Below, in pieces: positions 34,887 to 43,791 of a stretch of 64,000 nucleotides of DNA. Below the pieces are notes generated by a model. That model was not told the DNA's origin. It did no database searches and saw only the letters and a program-made list of their open reading frames with translations. The stretch is from Sorangium cellulosum (GTDB lineage Bacteria; Myxococcota_A; Polyangia; Polyangiales; Polyangiaceae): contig NZ_CP012670.1 of NCBI RefSeq assembly GCF_004135735.1, forward strand, positions 1,364,001 through 1,428,000, given 5' to 3'. Numbering within the stretch: position 1 is the first letter of the stretch; every line of letters starts with the position of its first letter. A program made the position numbers and the translations under genes.

Positions 34887-36110
34887 GTGCGCACGCTTTG
34901 CTTGGTTGGGAGGGCCCTCTCGCTGGCCGCCGTGTGGGCCGGGACGGGCTGCGGCGAGCCGTTCACGGCGGCCCCCGCGGGCGCCACGTCGACGTCGGCG
35001 AGCTCTGGCAGCGGCGGAGCGGGCGGCAACGGCGGTGCGGGCGGCAACGGCGGTGCGGGCGGCTTCGGCGGTGCGGGCGGCTTCGGCGGCGCGGGTGGCT
35101 TCGGCGGCGCCGTCGGTGCGGGCGGCGCCCCGGCGACGTCGGCCTCCTCCTCGACCACCTCGTCCTCGGCGTCGGGCGGCGGCGGCCAGGGTGGCTGTGA
35201 CGCCTGCGGGGAGGGGGAGTTCTGCACGGGCAGCAAGACGTGCCTGCCGTGCAACGAGCGCAGCGGCGCGCTGTCGTACGGCGAGCTGACGGAGATCGCG
35301 CTCGAGGGGACCGCGCCCTCGTTCCCGCGGGTGCGCGCGGAGCCCGGCGAGGACGGGGCGGCCCTGCGGCTCGTCTACGTGGCCCGCTTCGGCTCGGGCG
35401 GCACGGGGATCGGCACGGCCACCGGGCGGCCCTGGACCGCGGGCGCGGTCATCCCGAGCGAGGACGTCGGCGCCTCGGAGTCGGGGCCGCTCCTCCTCCC
35501 CGTGGACGTGCGCTCACCGGTCCGCGGCGACCCGCCGGGGGCGCTGCTCTTCGATCGCCCGCACCCCGGGCGGGATCGCGCCCGGCGGCTGTTCGCCGCG
35601 GCGACGCTCGAGGCGACGAACTGGACGTCGCTCGGCGCGCTCAACGTGGGCGCCGCGAGCTACTCGGTCGCGGTCGCCCACGCCGCGCGCCCGTACCGGT
35701 ACTGGTTCATGAACGAGCAGCAGGAGGGGGGGCAGCGGGTCATCCGGCTCGTCACCAAGCTGGGTGAGGTCGGGGAGATGCGGTCGCTCCGCATCAACCT
35801 GCCGGGCGGCTGCCCGGCGCAGGGCGACGATCTCGCCCCGTGGGTGACGCCCGACGGCCGCGTGCTCTTCTTCCAGGCGCCCTACAACGCGCACGGCGAC
35901 TGCGCGCAGGCCGCCGTGCTGCGGAGCTTCTACGTGAGGCTCGGGCCCGACGGGCTGCCCGCGGACGACAGGCCGGCGACGATGCTCCTGCCGAACCTGG
36001 CGCCGAGCATCGCCGTGCAGACGCCGTCGCTCTCCCCCGACGAGTGCTCGCTCTTCGTCGCGTCCGACAGGGACGGGCAGCAGAAGATCTACTCGGCGAT
36101 GCGGCGCTAG
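34887..36110 (+). CDS. Lipoprotein with Gly-rich repeats and beta-propeller-like domain
   Basis: A 407-aa lipoprotein starting at GTG 34887 with AGGAGG nine nt upstream. Signal RALSLAAVWAGTGC has a GTGC lipobox. Residues about 40-80 consist of GGAGGNGGAGG/GGAGGFGGAGG-type tandem units, then a Ser/Thr linker and a Cys-rich EGF-like knot (CDACGEGEFCTGSKTCLPC). The C-terminal part has WD40/PD40-like strands (LVYVARFGSGGTG, LSPDECSLFVASDRDGQQKIYSA). Myxobacteria have many such lipoproteins of unknown role. It converges on the LolC/E-type permease gene. Confidence 0.75.
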   Translation: MRTLCLVGRALSLAAVWAGTGCGEPFTAAPAGATSTSASSGSGGAGGNGGAGGNGGAGGFGGAGGFGGAGGFGGAVGAGGAPATSASSSTTSSSASGGGGQGGCDACGEGEFCTGSKTCLPCNERSGALSYGELTEIALEGTAPSFPRVRAEPGEDGAALRLVYVARFGSGGTGIGTATGRPWTAGAVIPSEDVGASESGPLLLPVDVRSPVRGDPPGALLFDRPHPGRDRARRLFAAATLEATNWTSLGALNVGAASYSVAVAHAARPYRYWFMNEQQEGGQRVIRLVTKLGEVGEMRSLRINLPGGCPAQGDDLAPWVTPDGRVLFFQAPYNAHGDCAQAAVLRSFYVRLGPDGLPADDRPATMLLPNLAPSIAVQTPSLSPDECSLFVASDRDGQQKIYSAMRR

Positions 36111-36260
36111 CGGTCCCACGTCACCAGGGGCCGTCCCTGGGCGCGCGGAAGGCCTCCTCGGGCCTGCGGAGCTCGCGGAACCAGGGTAGGCCCCCGGCGA
36201 GGGGGCCGGGCAGCTCGGCAAGGCCCCACCTCCGCCGAGGCGTCGGCGGCACACGCGCCC

Positions 36261-36286
36261 CCGGGGCTCTCGCGCGCGAGCCCCGG
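36261..36286. terminator. GC hairpin between convergent genes
   Basis: A perfect 9-bp stem (CCGGGGCTC / GAGCCCCGG) with an 8-nt loop lies between the stop at 36110 and the stop at 36299. It has no U-run on either strand. The terminator role is inferred from position. Confidence 0.4.
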
Positions 36287-36298
36287 CGAGCGCCCGGA

Positions 36299-37975
36299 TC
36301 ACTGCGAGCGGAAGCCCTCGGCGGGGCGCAGCCGGGCCGCGTACAGGCTCGGCACGATCGTGGCCGCGAGGCAGATCAGGATGGCGATGACGCCGGTGAT
36401 CAGGAACTCCTGCGGCCGCGCCTGCACGGGGAGGCGGGAGATGAAGTAGACCTTCGGGTCGAGCGGGAAGCCGTAGACCAGGAGCCCCTTGCACACCGCC
36501 ACGCCGAGCAGGAGCCCCAGCGTGGTGCCGGCCAGGCCGATGATGCCGCCCTGGTAGAGGAAGATGCGCAGGATCGCCGAGTCCGTCGCGCCCATCGCCT
36601 TGAGGACCGCGATCTCCTTCTTCTTGTCGAGCACCACCATGATCAGCGTCGCGATCACCGTGAACGCGGCGACCACGATGATGAGCGCCAGCACCGCGCT
36701 CATGCCGATCTGCTGGATGCGCAGCGCGGTGAAGAGCCCGTGGTTCAGCTCCTCCCAGTCCATCGTGTAATAGAGCCCGTTGCTCAGCATCTTGCTGATG
36801 TCGCGCGCGATGCTGCTGGCGTTGTCGATGTCGTCGACCTTCATCTCGACGCCCGTCACCGTGTCGCCGTGATCGTAGAAGGCCTGCGTCTCGTAGAGAT
36901 CCGCGTACGCGAGCTTGGTGTCGTACTGCTCGAACCCGGCCTCGAAGATCGCGATGACCCGGAACCGCTTGGCGACCGGCGGCTTGATGGCGCCGTTCGA
37001 GACCGAGAAGCCGATCGTCGGCGAGGTGACCGTCACGCACTCGCCGATCTCGAGCGACAGGTTCTTCGCCAGCGCGGCGCCGACGACGATGCCCGGCATC
37101 CTGGCGATCTGCTCCTTGTCCGCGCAGGGATCCGGATCGACGTCCGGCGGCAGCACGTCGTCCTCGGGGAGCACGCTGTCGTAGCCCCCCTCCGGCTCGA
37201 TCGCCCCCCGCGGGGCGCCCTCGTCGAGCGCGCCCTCGGCCGCCGCGACCGCGCCCTCGCCCTCCGCGACCGCGCCCTCCTCGGCCCCGGCCGGTCCCCC
37301 GAAATCCGCCCCCTGCGCGGCGGGCTCGTCCGCGGCTCCCCGCTCGGCGGCGGCGCGCTCGTCCTCCTGGATCCGCGCCTCGAGCGCCCGCAAAAGATCG
37401 AGGTTCCGGCCCTCCTCGTCGCGCTCCGGCTCGAGCGCGCCGCGCGCGCCCGCGTCCTGCTCCACGGGCGGGACGGGCGGCAGCGCCGGCGGCGCCGCGC
37501 GCTCGGGAGGCCGGGCGCCCGGGCGCCGCAGGCCGCTCAGATCGCCGCCCGGGAGGATGTGACGCGGCAGATCGAGCACGGGCGTGACGGCGCCGTCCGC
37601 CCCCACACCGAGGCTCCTGGCCGGGTCAACCCCCTTGACGAGGACGCCCGTCGCCGTCGCGTCGCCGTGCGTCAGCATCATGGGGTTGATGCTGAAGGGC
37701 GCCGCGCCGACCACACCCGGCACCTTGGCGACCTGATCCATGATGGTCCGGTATTCCCGGAAATCCGTGGAATATTTGATCACGAGGACGTGGGCGTTGA
37801 CGCCCAGGACCTTGTCACGGAACTCGGCCTGGAAGCCCCCGGTCACGCTCATCACGGTCGCGAGCGCCGCGACCCCGAGCGCGACCCCGAGGATCGCGAA
37901 CGTGGTGCCGACCGAGATGAACGCCCGCTTCTTGGAGCCGAGATATCGCAGCGCGACCTCGATGGGGTAGCTCAT
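36299..37975 (-). CDS. LolC/LolE-type ABC permease with ~145-residue insertion
   Basis: A 558-aa permease of the MacB/LolCE class that releases lipoproteins from the inner membrane with ATPase LolD. It begins MSYPIEVALRYLGSKKRAFISVGTTFAILGVALGVA (first TM) and ends with the three FtsX-type TM helices and IVPSLYAARLRPAEGF. The conserved periplasmic region is interrupted at about residues 145-290 by a highly acidic, Ala/Glu/Pro-rich stretch (EDERAAAERGAADEPAAQ) ending in CADKEQI, absent from normal LolC/E (about 400 aa). No lolD is adjacent; the partner is probably elsewhere. ATG 37975; divergent from the kinase gene. Confidence 0.88.
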   Translation of the reverse strand: MSYPIEVALRYLGSKKRAFISVGTTFAILGVALGVAALATVMSVTGGFQAEFRDKVLGVNAHVLVIKYSTDFREYRTIMDQVAKVPGVVGAAPFSINPMMLTHGDATATGVLVKGVDPARSLGVGADGAVTPVLDLPRHILPGGDLSGLRRPGARPPERAAPPALPPVPPVEQDAGARGALEPERDEEGRNLDLLRALEARIQEDERAAAERGAADEPAAQGADFGGPAGAEEGAVAEGEGAVAAAEGALDEGAPRGAIEPEGGYDSVLPEDDVLPPDVDPDPCADKEQIARMPGIVVGAALAKNLSLEIGECVTVTSPTIGFSVSNGAIKPPVAKRFRVIAIFEAGFEQYDTKLAYADLYETQAFYDHGDTVTGVEMKVDDIDNASSIARDISKMLSNGLYYTMDWEELNHGLFTALRIQQIGMSAVLALIIVVAAFTVIATLIMVVLDKKKEIAVLKAMGATDSAILRIFLYQGGIIGLAGTTLGLLLGVAVCKGLLVYGFPLDPKVYFISRLPVQARPQEFLITGVIAILICLAATIVPSLYAARLRPAEGFRSQ

Positions 37976-38155
37976 CGCGGTGCCCTCCTAGCAGAACGCG
38001 GCGCGCGCGGCACCCTGCCGGTCGCGAGGGCGACGGCGCGGTCTTTCTCGAGGCGCCCTCGCACGATCTCGCTTCCCGGACGGGACGCCTGCTAGAATGC
38101 ACTTCTGCCGCAAACGACGGCGGTGTGGCGTGCACCTCATGCCCGCGAGCCTTTC

Positions 38156-40060
38156 ATGAGCGCCACCAAGAACGAGCACCAGACCGCGCGCAGGAGAGCT
38201 GGGAACGACGACGCCGACGACGCGCTCGACGAGGCGCCGTCGTCGCGCCGGCCTGTCGAGGGCGGTCTAGATCGCTCGTCGGTCGTCAAGGCGGCCGTGA
38301 AGGCGGCGTCCTCGACGCCCGCGCAGCCCGAGGGCGAGGACGATGACGTCCCGGTGGAGCCCGAGCCCCGCCCGTCCCGGTCGGGCTGGGTGGAAGGGCC
38401 GGCGAGCGAGGAGATCCCGAACCTCGCCGCGCCGCCGCCGCTGCGCCAGAGGGGCCCGCGGCTCGCGGGCCAGAGCGAGCCGGACGCCGACGAGATCGGC
38501 GCGCGCGTGAGCGCGCCGCCCATGAGCGAGCCGTCGCTGGAGATCCCGCCGCCGGACGAGGTCGAGCCCCGCGAGCGGCGGCCGCCCGGCGCCAAGGACC
38601 CGTACATCGGCACGACGTTCGACCACCGGTACAAGATCGAGCGGCTCCTCGGCGAGGGCGGGATGGGGTTCGTCTACCTCGCCCGCCACAAGGTCATCGA
38701 CAAGCGCGTCGCCGTGAAGGTGCTCCGCGCGGAGCTCGCGCGGGATCGCGAGATCTTCGAGCGCTTCGTGCAGGAGGCCCGGGCCGCGTCGAGCATCGGC
38801 AACCCGCACATCGTCGACATCTCCGACTTCGGCGACCTGCCGGACGGCTCGACGTACTTCGTGATGGAGTACCTCGAGGGCCTGAGCCTGGCGCAGATCA
38901 TCGACTCGCCGGACGAGCTGCCGATGGATCGCGTGTGCCACATCGCGCTGCAGCTCTCGGCGGGGCTCGCCGCCGCGCACGAGGCGGGCATCATCCACCG
39001 CGATCTCAAGCCGGACAACGTCTTCGTGGTGCCCCGCGGCAGCGATCCGAGCTTCGTGAAGATCCTCGACTTCGGGATCGCGAAGGTGTCGACCAGCACG
39101 ACGACCAAGCTGACGCGGGCCGGCGCGGTGTTCGGGACGCCGCACTACATGTCCCCGGAGCAGGCCGCGGGCGCGCCCATCGACCACCGGACGGACATCT
39201 ACTCGCTCGGCGTGATGCTCTACGAGCTCGTGAGCCGGCAGCTGCCGTTCAACGCCGACAACTTCATGGGGATCCTGACGCAGCACATGTACAAGGCGCC
39301 GGTCCCCATCCGCGCGCTGGTCGGCGGCCCGGACTGCCCGCCGGGGCTCGAGGCGGTGATCCTGAAGTGCCTCTCCAAGAAGCCGGAGTCGCGCTACCAG
39401 ACGATGAACGAGCTGCACGCCGACCTGGAGCGCGTGCGGTCGGGCGGCGTGCCGGACGCGGTCGCGGAGATGATGGCGCGCTCGGGCGGCTTCAACGTCC
39501 CGCACGACTACTTCAAGACGTCGAAGGTGATCGTCCCCGCGGCGCCGCCGTCGCCGCCGCGCTCGCCGTGGCCGCGCTACGTGTGGGTCGCGGGCGCGGC
39601 CGCGGCGGTGGGGATCGTGACCGCCATCTTCGTCATCGGCGCGAACGGGGCCGCCAGCCACAACCGTTCGGCGCAGGCCCCGGCGCCGAAGCCCGTCGCG
39701 GCGCCCTCGATCCAGGCGCCCGTCGCGCCCGCACAGGTCCAGGTCCAGAAGACGACGGTCGCGCTCGCCGCCGTGCCCGAGACGGCGGTCGGCTACCGCG
39801 ACGGCGTGCCGTTCACGCTGCCCGCGAGCATCGACGTGGAGCAGGGGCAGACGATCACGGTCGACATCCGGGCCGAGGGGTATCATCCGAGCACGGTGGT
39901 CCTCGACGGCTCGGAGCGGAGCAAGCTCGTGAAGCTCGTCGAGATCGAGGACAAGGGCAGGGCGAGGCCCGTCGCGACGAGCCGGCCCCCCGTGGCGCCG
40001 GCCCGGACCACCAAGGGCACGGACGTCCGGGATCCCTGGGAGAAGCAGAAGCCGAGGTGA
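38156..40060 (+). CDS. Membrane Ser/Thr protein kinase with PEGA-like C-terminus
   Basis: A 634-aa canonical Hanks-type kinase. The N-terminus (about 150 aa) is disordered and charged. The kinase domain has LLGEGGMGFVYLAR, AVKVLRAELARD, HRDLKPDN, DFGIAK and FGTPHYMSPEQ. One TM helix (VWVAGAAAAVGIVTAIFVIG) lies near residue 480, then a Pro-rich spacer and a beta domain (GVPFTLPASIDVEQGQTITV...EGYHPSTVVLDGSE) like PEGA, which likely contacts extracytoplasmic ligands. ATG 38156 is used; GTG 38123 is an alternative. A TAGAAT box lies about 60 nt upstream. Confidence 0.9.
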   Translation: MSATKNEHQTARRRAGNDDADDALDEAPSSRRPVEGGLDRSSVVKAAVKAASSTPAQPEGEDDDVPVEPEPRPSRSGWVEGPASEEIPNLAAPPPLRQRGPRLAGQSEPDADEIGARVSAPPMSEPSLEIPPPDEVEPRERRPPGAKDPYIGTTFDHRYKIERLLGEGGMGFVYLARHKVIDKRVAVKVLRAELARDREIFERFVQEARAASSIGNPHIVDISDFGDLPDGSTYFVMEYLEGLSLAQIIDSPDELPMDRVCHIALQLSAGLAAAHEAGIIHRDLKPDNVFVVPRGSDPSFVKILDFGIAKVSTSTTTKLTRAGAVFGTPHYMSPEQAAGAPIDHRTDIYSLGVMLYELVSRQLPFNADNFMGILTQHMYKAPVPIRALVGGPDCPPGLEAVILKCLSKKPESRYQTMNELHADLERVRSGGVPDAVAEMMARSGGFNVPHDYFKTSKVIVPAAPPSPPRSPWPRYVWVAGAAAAVGIVTAIFVIGANGAASHNRSAQAPAPKPVAAPSIQAPVAPAQVQVQKTTVALAAVPETAVGYRDGVPFTLPASIDVEQGQTITVDIRAEGYHPSTVVLDGSERSKLVKLVEIEDKGRARPVATSRPPVAPARTTKGTDVRDPWEKQKPR

Positions 40061-40112
40061 GCGATCGCTCCGGGCGCCTCCCGCGTCGCCGGCGCCGTGA
40101 TAAGCCGCGGGG

Positions 40113-41495
40113 GTGAACCGGATCGACCACCTCATCGACCTCGTCCCCGAGGACGTGCTCGGCATCTGCCGCCGCCTCCGCGAGCGCGGCAAGCGCGGCT
40201 GGATCGTCGGCGGCTGCGTGCGCGACCTGCTCCGCGGGGAGCCCGCCAAGGACTGGGACGTCGCGACCGACGCGCGGCCCGAGGACGTGATGGCCGCGTT
40301 CCGGAAGGTGATCCCGACCGGGATCCAGCACGGGACGGTGACGGTGCTCGTGCGCGGCGTGCCGTACGAGGTCACGACCCTGCGCGGGGACGGGACCTAC
40401 AGCGACGGCAGGCGGCCGGACCGGGTCGAGTTCGTCGACGACATCACGGCCGACCTGGCGCGGCGGGATTTCACGATGAACGCGATCGCGATCGATCCGG
40501 TCGACGGGCACCTGATCGATCCGTTCGGCGGGCGGAAGGACCTCGAGGCGCGGGTCATCCGGGCGGTCGGGGATCCGAGCGAGCGCTTCGCCGAGGACGG
40601 CCTGCGGGTGCTGCGGGCGGCGCGCTTCGCCGCGACGCTGGAGGGGACGCTCGATCCCGAGACCGAGCGCGCCATGAGCACGGCGCGGTCGCACCAGACG
40701 TTCCGGTGCGTGAGCGCGGAGCGGGTGCGCGACGAGTGGCTCAAGGCGATGCGCGCGCGCCGCCCGAGCGTGGCGTTCGAGATCATGCGGCGCACGGAGC
40801 TGCTGGCGATCACGTGCCCGGAGATGCTCGAGTCGGTCGGGTGCGAGCAGAACCGGTGGCACGCGTACGACGTGTGGGGGCACGCGATGGCCTGCCTCGA
40901 CGCGTGCAGGCCCGATCCGGTGCTCCGCATCGCGGCGCTGATGCACGACATCGGCAAGCCGAGGACGCGCGCCTTCTCCGAGAAGACCCGCGACTACACG
41001 TTCTACGAGCACGAGCGGGTCGGCGCCGAGATGGCCGAGCCGATCCTGAGCCGGCTGCGCTTCTCCAACGACGAGCGGGCGCGGATCGTGGCGCTCATCC
41101 GTCACCACCTGATCTGCTACGACGATAGCTGGACGGACGCGGCGGTGCGCCGCTGGCTCCGGCGGGTGACGCCGGCGCTGGCGCCGGATCTCTACGACAT
41201 CGGGGTGGCCGACGCGCTCGGGAAGGGGCGCGACGCGTCGGAGGACATCGCGTCGATAGGGCGGCTCCGGGCGCGCGTGGAGGCGCTGCTCGCGGCGGGC
41301 GCGGCGCTCTCCGCCAAGGATCTGGCCGTGAACGGCAGCGTGCTGATGAAGGAGCTCGGCATCCCGCCGGGGAGGCTGGTCGGCGAGATCCTGGAGCGGC
41401 TCGTGGAGCTCGTCACCGAGGAGCCCGAGGCGAACACGCGAGAGCGCCTTCTGGCCGCGGCGCGCGAGATGGTCGCCTCGAAGCGCGCCGGCTAG
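40113..41495 (+). CDS. cca: CCA tRNA nucleotidyltransferase
   Basis: A 460-aa class II nucleotidyltransferase that adds or repairs the 3' CCA of tRNA. The head domain has IVGGCVRDLLRGEPAKDWDVATDARPEDV, including the DxD catalytic pair, and the RRDFTMNAIAIDPV and RAARFAATLEG nucleotide-binding blocks. An HD domain follows (MHDIGKPRTRAF, IRHHLICYDDSW), as in bacterial CCA enzymes with phosphatase and diesterase activity. GTG at 40113 is chosen because TAAGCC sits 6 nt upstream, matching the leaderless-type pattern of this window. Confidence 0.93.
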   Translation: MNRIDHLIDLVPEDVLGICRRLRERGKRGWIVGGCVRDLLRGEPAKDWDVATDARPEDVMAAFRKVIPTGIQHGTVTVLVRGVPYEVTTLRGDGTYSDGRRPDRVEFVDDITADLARRDFTMNAIAIDPVDGHLIDPFGGRKDLEARVIRAVGDPSERFAEDGLRVLRAARFAATLEGTLDPETERAMSTARSHQTFRCVSAERVRDEWLKAMRARRPSVAFEIMRRTELLAITCPEMLESVGCEQNRWHAYDVWGHAMACLDACRPDPVLRIAALMHDIGKPRTRAFSEKTRDYTFYEHERVGAEMAEPILSRLRFSNDERARIVALIRHHLICYDDSWTDAAVRRWLRRVTPALAPDLYDIGVADALGKGRDASEDIASIGRLRARVEALLAAGAALSAKDLAVNGSVLMKELGIPPGRLVGEILERLVELVTEEPEANTRERLLAAAREMVASKRAG

Positions 41496-41566
41496 GCCAG
41501 TGGGCAGGTCGATGTCGCCGAGGGGGGCCCTGGAGCGCGCGCGGGGGGGGGTTGGGAGGGTTGCCC

Positions 41567-41715
41567 GGCCCGAGGAGAGGGGGGCGTCGCGCGGGGTGGG
41601 GTCCCGCCGAACTCGCCTGAGCCATCTCTCCTCCGGCAGAGCCGGAGAGAGATGGCAAACGGGCTCAGACACGGCCCGTCCCCACCCCGCGCGACGACCC
41701 CCCTCTCCTCGGGCC
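41567..41715. repeat. Long inverted repeat (cruciform-capable)
   Basis: Arms 41567-41601 and 41680-41715 pair over 35 bp with a single bulge (GGCCCGAGGAGAGGGGGG arm). Inside, a second stem (CTGAGCC with GGCTCAG) and a third (CCATCTCTC...GAGAGATGG) give a three-tier hairpin. It starts 72 nt after the cca stop. Confidence 0.88.
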
Positions 41716-41835
41716 TACCGTGGACTCCATTTCAACCGGACAGCGGGCCGTCCCCACGCCGCGCTCGCTGCTCGGGCCTACCGTAGGCTCTTGTCCAACC
41801 AGACCGGACATCGGTCCTCACCGCGCTCGCCTCGC
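41708..41835. repeat. Two 63-bp tandem units
   Basis: CTCGGGCCTACCGT recurs at 41708 and 41771 in identical order with the following blocks (GACCGGACA-type and CACCGCGCTCGC-type segments), giving a 63-bp period with moderate divergence. The first unit overlaps the right arm of the inverted repeat. Confidence 0.65.
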
Positions 41836-42037
41836 CGCGCTCGGCACACCCGCGCTCCGTATGGAGGCGCCAGAGCGCGAGTCGAGCGGTCGTGGACAAG
41901 GTACATGGACCGACAAGGGTGGTTCGTTGTCTACCTCCGGTCAGGCTCGAATTGTTCATGATGTCTGGATCGTCGCGAGGTGTCTCTGGTAACATCTCTC
42001 GTTGCGCACTGTCGCGCCCCCCAACTGGAAGGTCCAT

Positions 42038-43402
42038 TTGAAGCTCTCGACGAAGACGCTTGTTGCGCTGTGTGGTCTGGGTGTGGTTGCGGCGGCATCC
42101 CTCGGAGGATGCTCCGGCGGCAATGGTGGGGAGAGCTCCGGAGACGACGCCTCTGGCAGCGGCAGCGGCAGCGGGGGCGACGGCGGGGGCGGCGGGACCA
42201 CCGGGAGCGGTGAAGGCGCCGGGGACCTGGGGACCGGCGGCGGGCTCGACATCGGCGGGACGAGCGGGACCGGAGGGCGGCTCGACGAGGGGTCCGCGTG
42301 CGTCGCCACGAAGCTGCAGGCCAACTACGAGCAACGGCCGGCCGACATCATCTTCCTCATCGACAACTCCGGGAGCATGACGGAGGAGATCGAGAGCGTT
42401 CAGCGGAACATCAACAAGAACTTCGCCGACATCATCGAGGCGAGCGGGATCGATTACCGCGTCATCATGATCTCGCAGCACGGGAGCCACTCCGCCACGC
42501 AGTCCGTCTGCGTCGCGGAGCCCCTCGGCAGCGGCCCGTGCGATCCCCTCCCGGAGACGCCGAACTCCAATCCGCCGCATTTCTATCAGTACAACGTGGA
42601 GGTCGAGAGCCTCAACTCGCTCTGCCTGGCGCTCGATACCCTGAAGGGCGCGATCCAGCCCAAGGGCGAGGCGGTGCCGAACGGCTGGTCGGAGTGGCTC
42701 CGGCCCGACTCGCTGAAGGTGTTTGTCGAGATCACCGACGACGGCGTGGATTGTTCGACGACGTCGCTCGGCGAGCACAACATCACGCTCGAGGATGTCC
42801 TTGACGACGAGAACCAGAACGTCGAGGGAGGGACCACCTCGGCGGCGCGCTTCGACACGGCGCTGACGCAGGTCGCGCCGGAGTTCTTCGGCACCCCGGA
42901 CGCGCGCAATTACATGTTCTTCAGCTTCGTGGGCATCGAGGTGAACACGCCGGCGACCGAGCCCTGGCCGGCGGACCAGCCCGTCACCTGGCGGCAATGC
43001 CGGCCTGGCTCGGTCGATCCCGGGACGACCTACCAGGCCCTCAGCGTCATGACGGGCGGGCTGAGATACCCCATCAACCAGTTCGCGACCTACGACGCCG
43101 TGTTCCAGGCCATCGCGAACAGCGTCATCTCGGGGGCCAAGCTGGTGTGCGAGATCGAGGTGCCCAAAGCGCCCGGCGGGCACTCGCTCGAGCTCGACAA
43201 GGTGCAGATCGAGTTCACGCCGAGCGACGGCGGAACGAAGCAGATCTTCACCCAGGTGAAGAGCCCCGAGGACTGCTCGGCGATGGCGTTCTACGAGCAA
43301 GACGGCGTGATCAGGCTCTGCGAGGACACGTGCGTCGCCGTGCGTCAGGACAACGCCGCGCGCATGGAGCTGCTCTACGGCTGCTCGGTCAACCCGGACT
43401 GA
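42038..43402 (+). CDS. Lipoprotein with von Willebrand A domain
   Basis: A 454-aa lipoprotein. TTG at 42038 is selected because GGAAGG lies 6 nt upstream and the signal MKLSTKTLVALCGLGVVAAASLGGC (lipobox LGGC) then begins correctly. A Ser/Gly/Asp linker precedes the VWA domain, whose MIDAS reads DNSGS in IIFLIDNSGSMTEEIESVQR. It continues with YRVIMISQHG and later VFVEITDDGVD. The Cys-rich C-terminal part (CVAVRQDN, GCSVNPD) is not recognised. VWA lipoproteins of this layout are common in myxobacteria, probably for adhesion or complex assembly. Confidence 0.8.
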   Translation: MKLSTKTLVALCGLGVVAAASLGGCSGGNGGESSGDDASGSGSGSGGDGGGGGTTGSGEGAGDLGTGGGLDIGGTSGTGGRLDEGSACVATKLQANYEQRPADIIFLIDNSGSMTEEIESVQRNINKNFADIIEASGIDYRVIMISQHGSHSATQSVCVAEPLGSGPCDPLPETPNSNPPHFYQYNVEVESLNSLCLALDTLKGAIQPKGEAVPNGWSEWLRPDSLKVFVEITDDGVDCSTTSLGEHNITLEDVLDDENQNVEGGTTSAARFDTALTQVAPEFFGTPDARNYMFFSFVGIEVNTPATEPWPADQPVTWRQCRPGSVDPGTTYQALSVMTGGLRYPINQFATYDAVFQAIANSVISGAKLVCEIEVPKAPGGHSLELDKVQIEFTPSDGGTKQIFTQVKSPEDCSAMAFYEQDGVIRLCEDTCVAVRQDNAARMELLYGCSVNPD

Positions 43403-43524
43403 GCGAGGGGGCGGCCCCGGGGGGCGCGGCGCTCCGGGGCTCACCACCGGGCGAGCGCAGGCGGAGCGCGGGAGGCGGGCTCCCGCGCCGGCGCCTGCTG
43501 CTATGATCCTGCACGGGGAGGCCG

Positions 43525-43791
43525 ATGCGGGTCGATGTGGCGTGCCGTGCGGGCCACGGCGGGTGCGAGGAGCCGCAGGCGCTCACGCTGGGCGAGCGCC
43601 GCGTGCGGGTGACGGAGATCCTCGACCGCTGGCCGGGCGTCGATCACCTCTACTTCAAGGTGCTCGGTGACGACGGGGCGCGGTACATCCTGCGGCGCGA
43701 TCTCGAGATCCCGGCCTGGGAGCTCGAGGTCTATGAGGCCGCGGAGGGGAGCCCGGTGTGGGCTCGCGGGGCCGGCCCGCTTCAGGGATAG
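43525..43791 (+). CDS. Small conserved-looking protein
   Basis: An 88-aa protein without signal peptide. RVRVTEILDRWPGVDHLYFKVLGDDGARYILRRDLEIPAWELEVY looks like a beta-barrel core of the kind seen in short uncharacterised proteins, but I do not name the family with confidence. A TATGAT box at about 43501-43506 and GGGGAGG before ATG 43525 support expression. Its 3' end overlaps the guanine deaminase stop by 10 bp in convergent orientation, so mRNA ends must overlap. Confidence 0.65.
   Translation: MRVDVACRAGHGGCEEPQALTLGERRVRVTEILDRWPGVDHLYFKVLGDDGARYILRRDLEIPAWELEVYEAAEGSPVWARGAGPLQG

Larger units (their letters stand above)
41496..42037. other. 540-bp gene-free stretch with inverted repeat and tandem repeat
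   Basis: No gene is supported here. It holds the long inverted repeat at 41567-41715, then two diverged 63-bp tandem units (41708-41835). A region of lower GC with an AT-rich patch (41948-41960) follows, leading to the von Willebrand A lipoprotein gene. Confidence 0.7.

Noticed and set aside
36120..36260. Additional gene between the propeller lipoprotein and the LolC/E-type gene
   Set aside because: Only short frames; the stretch holds a hairpin and no coding-like start.
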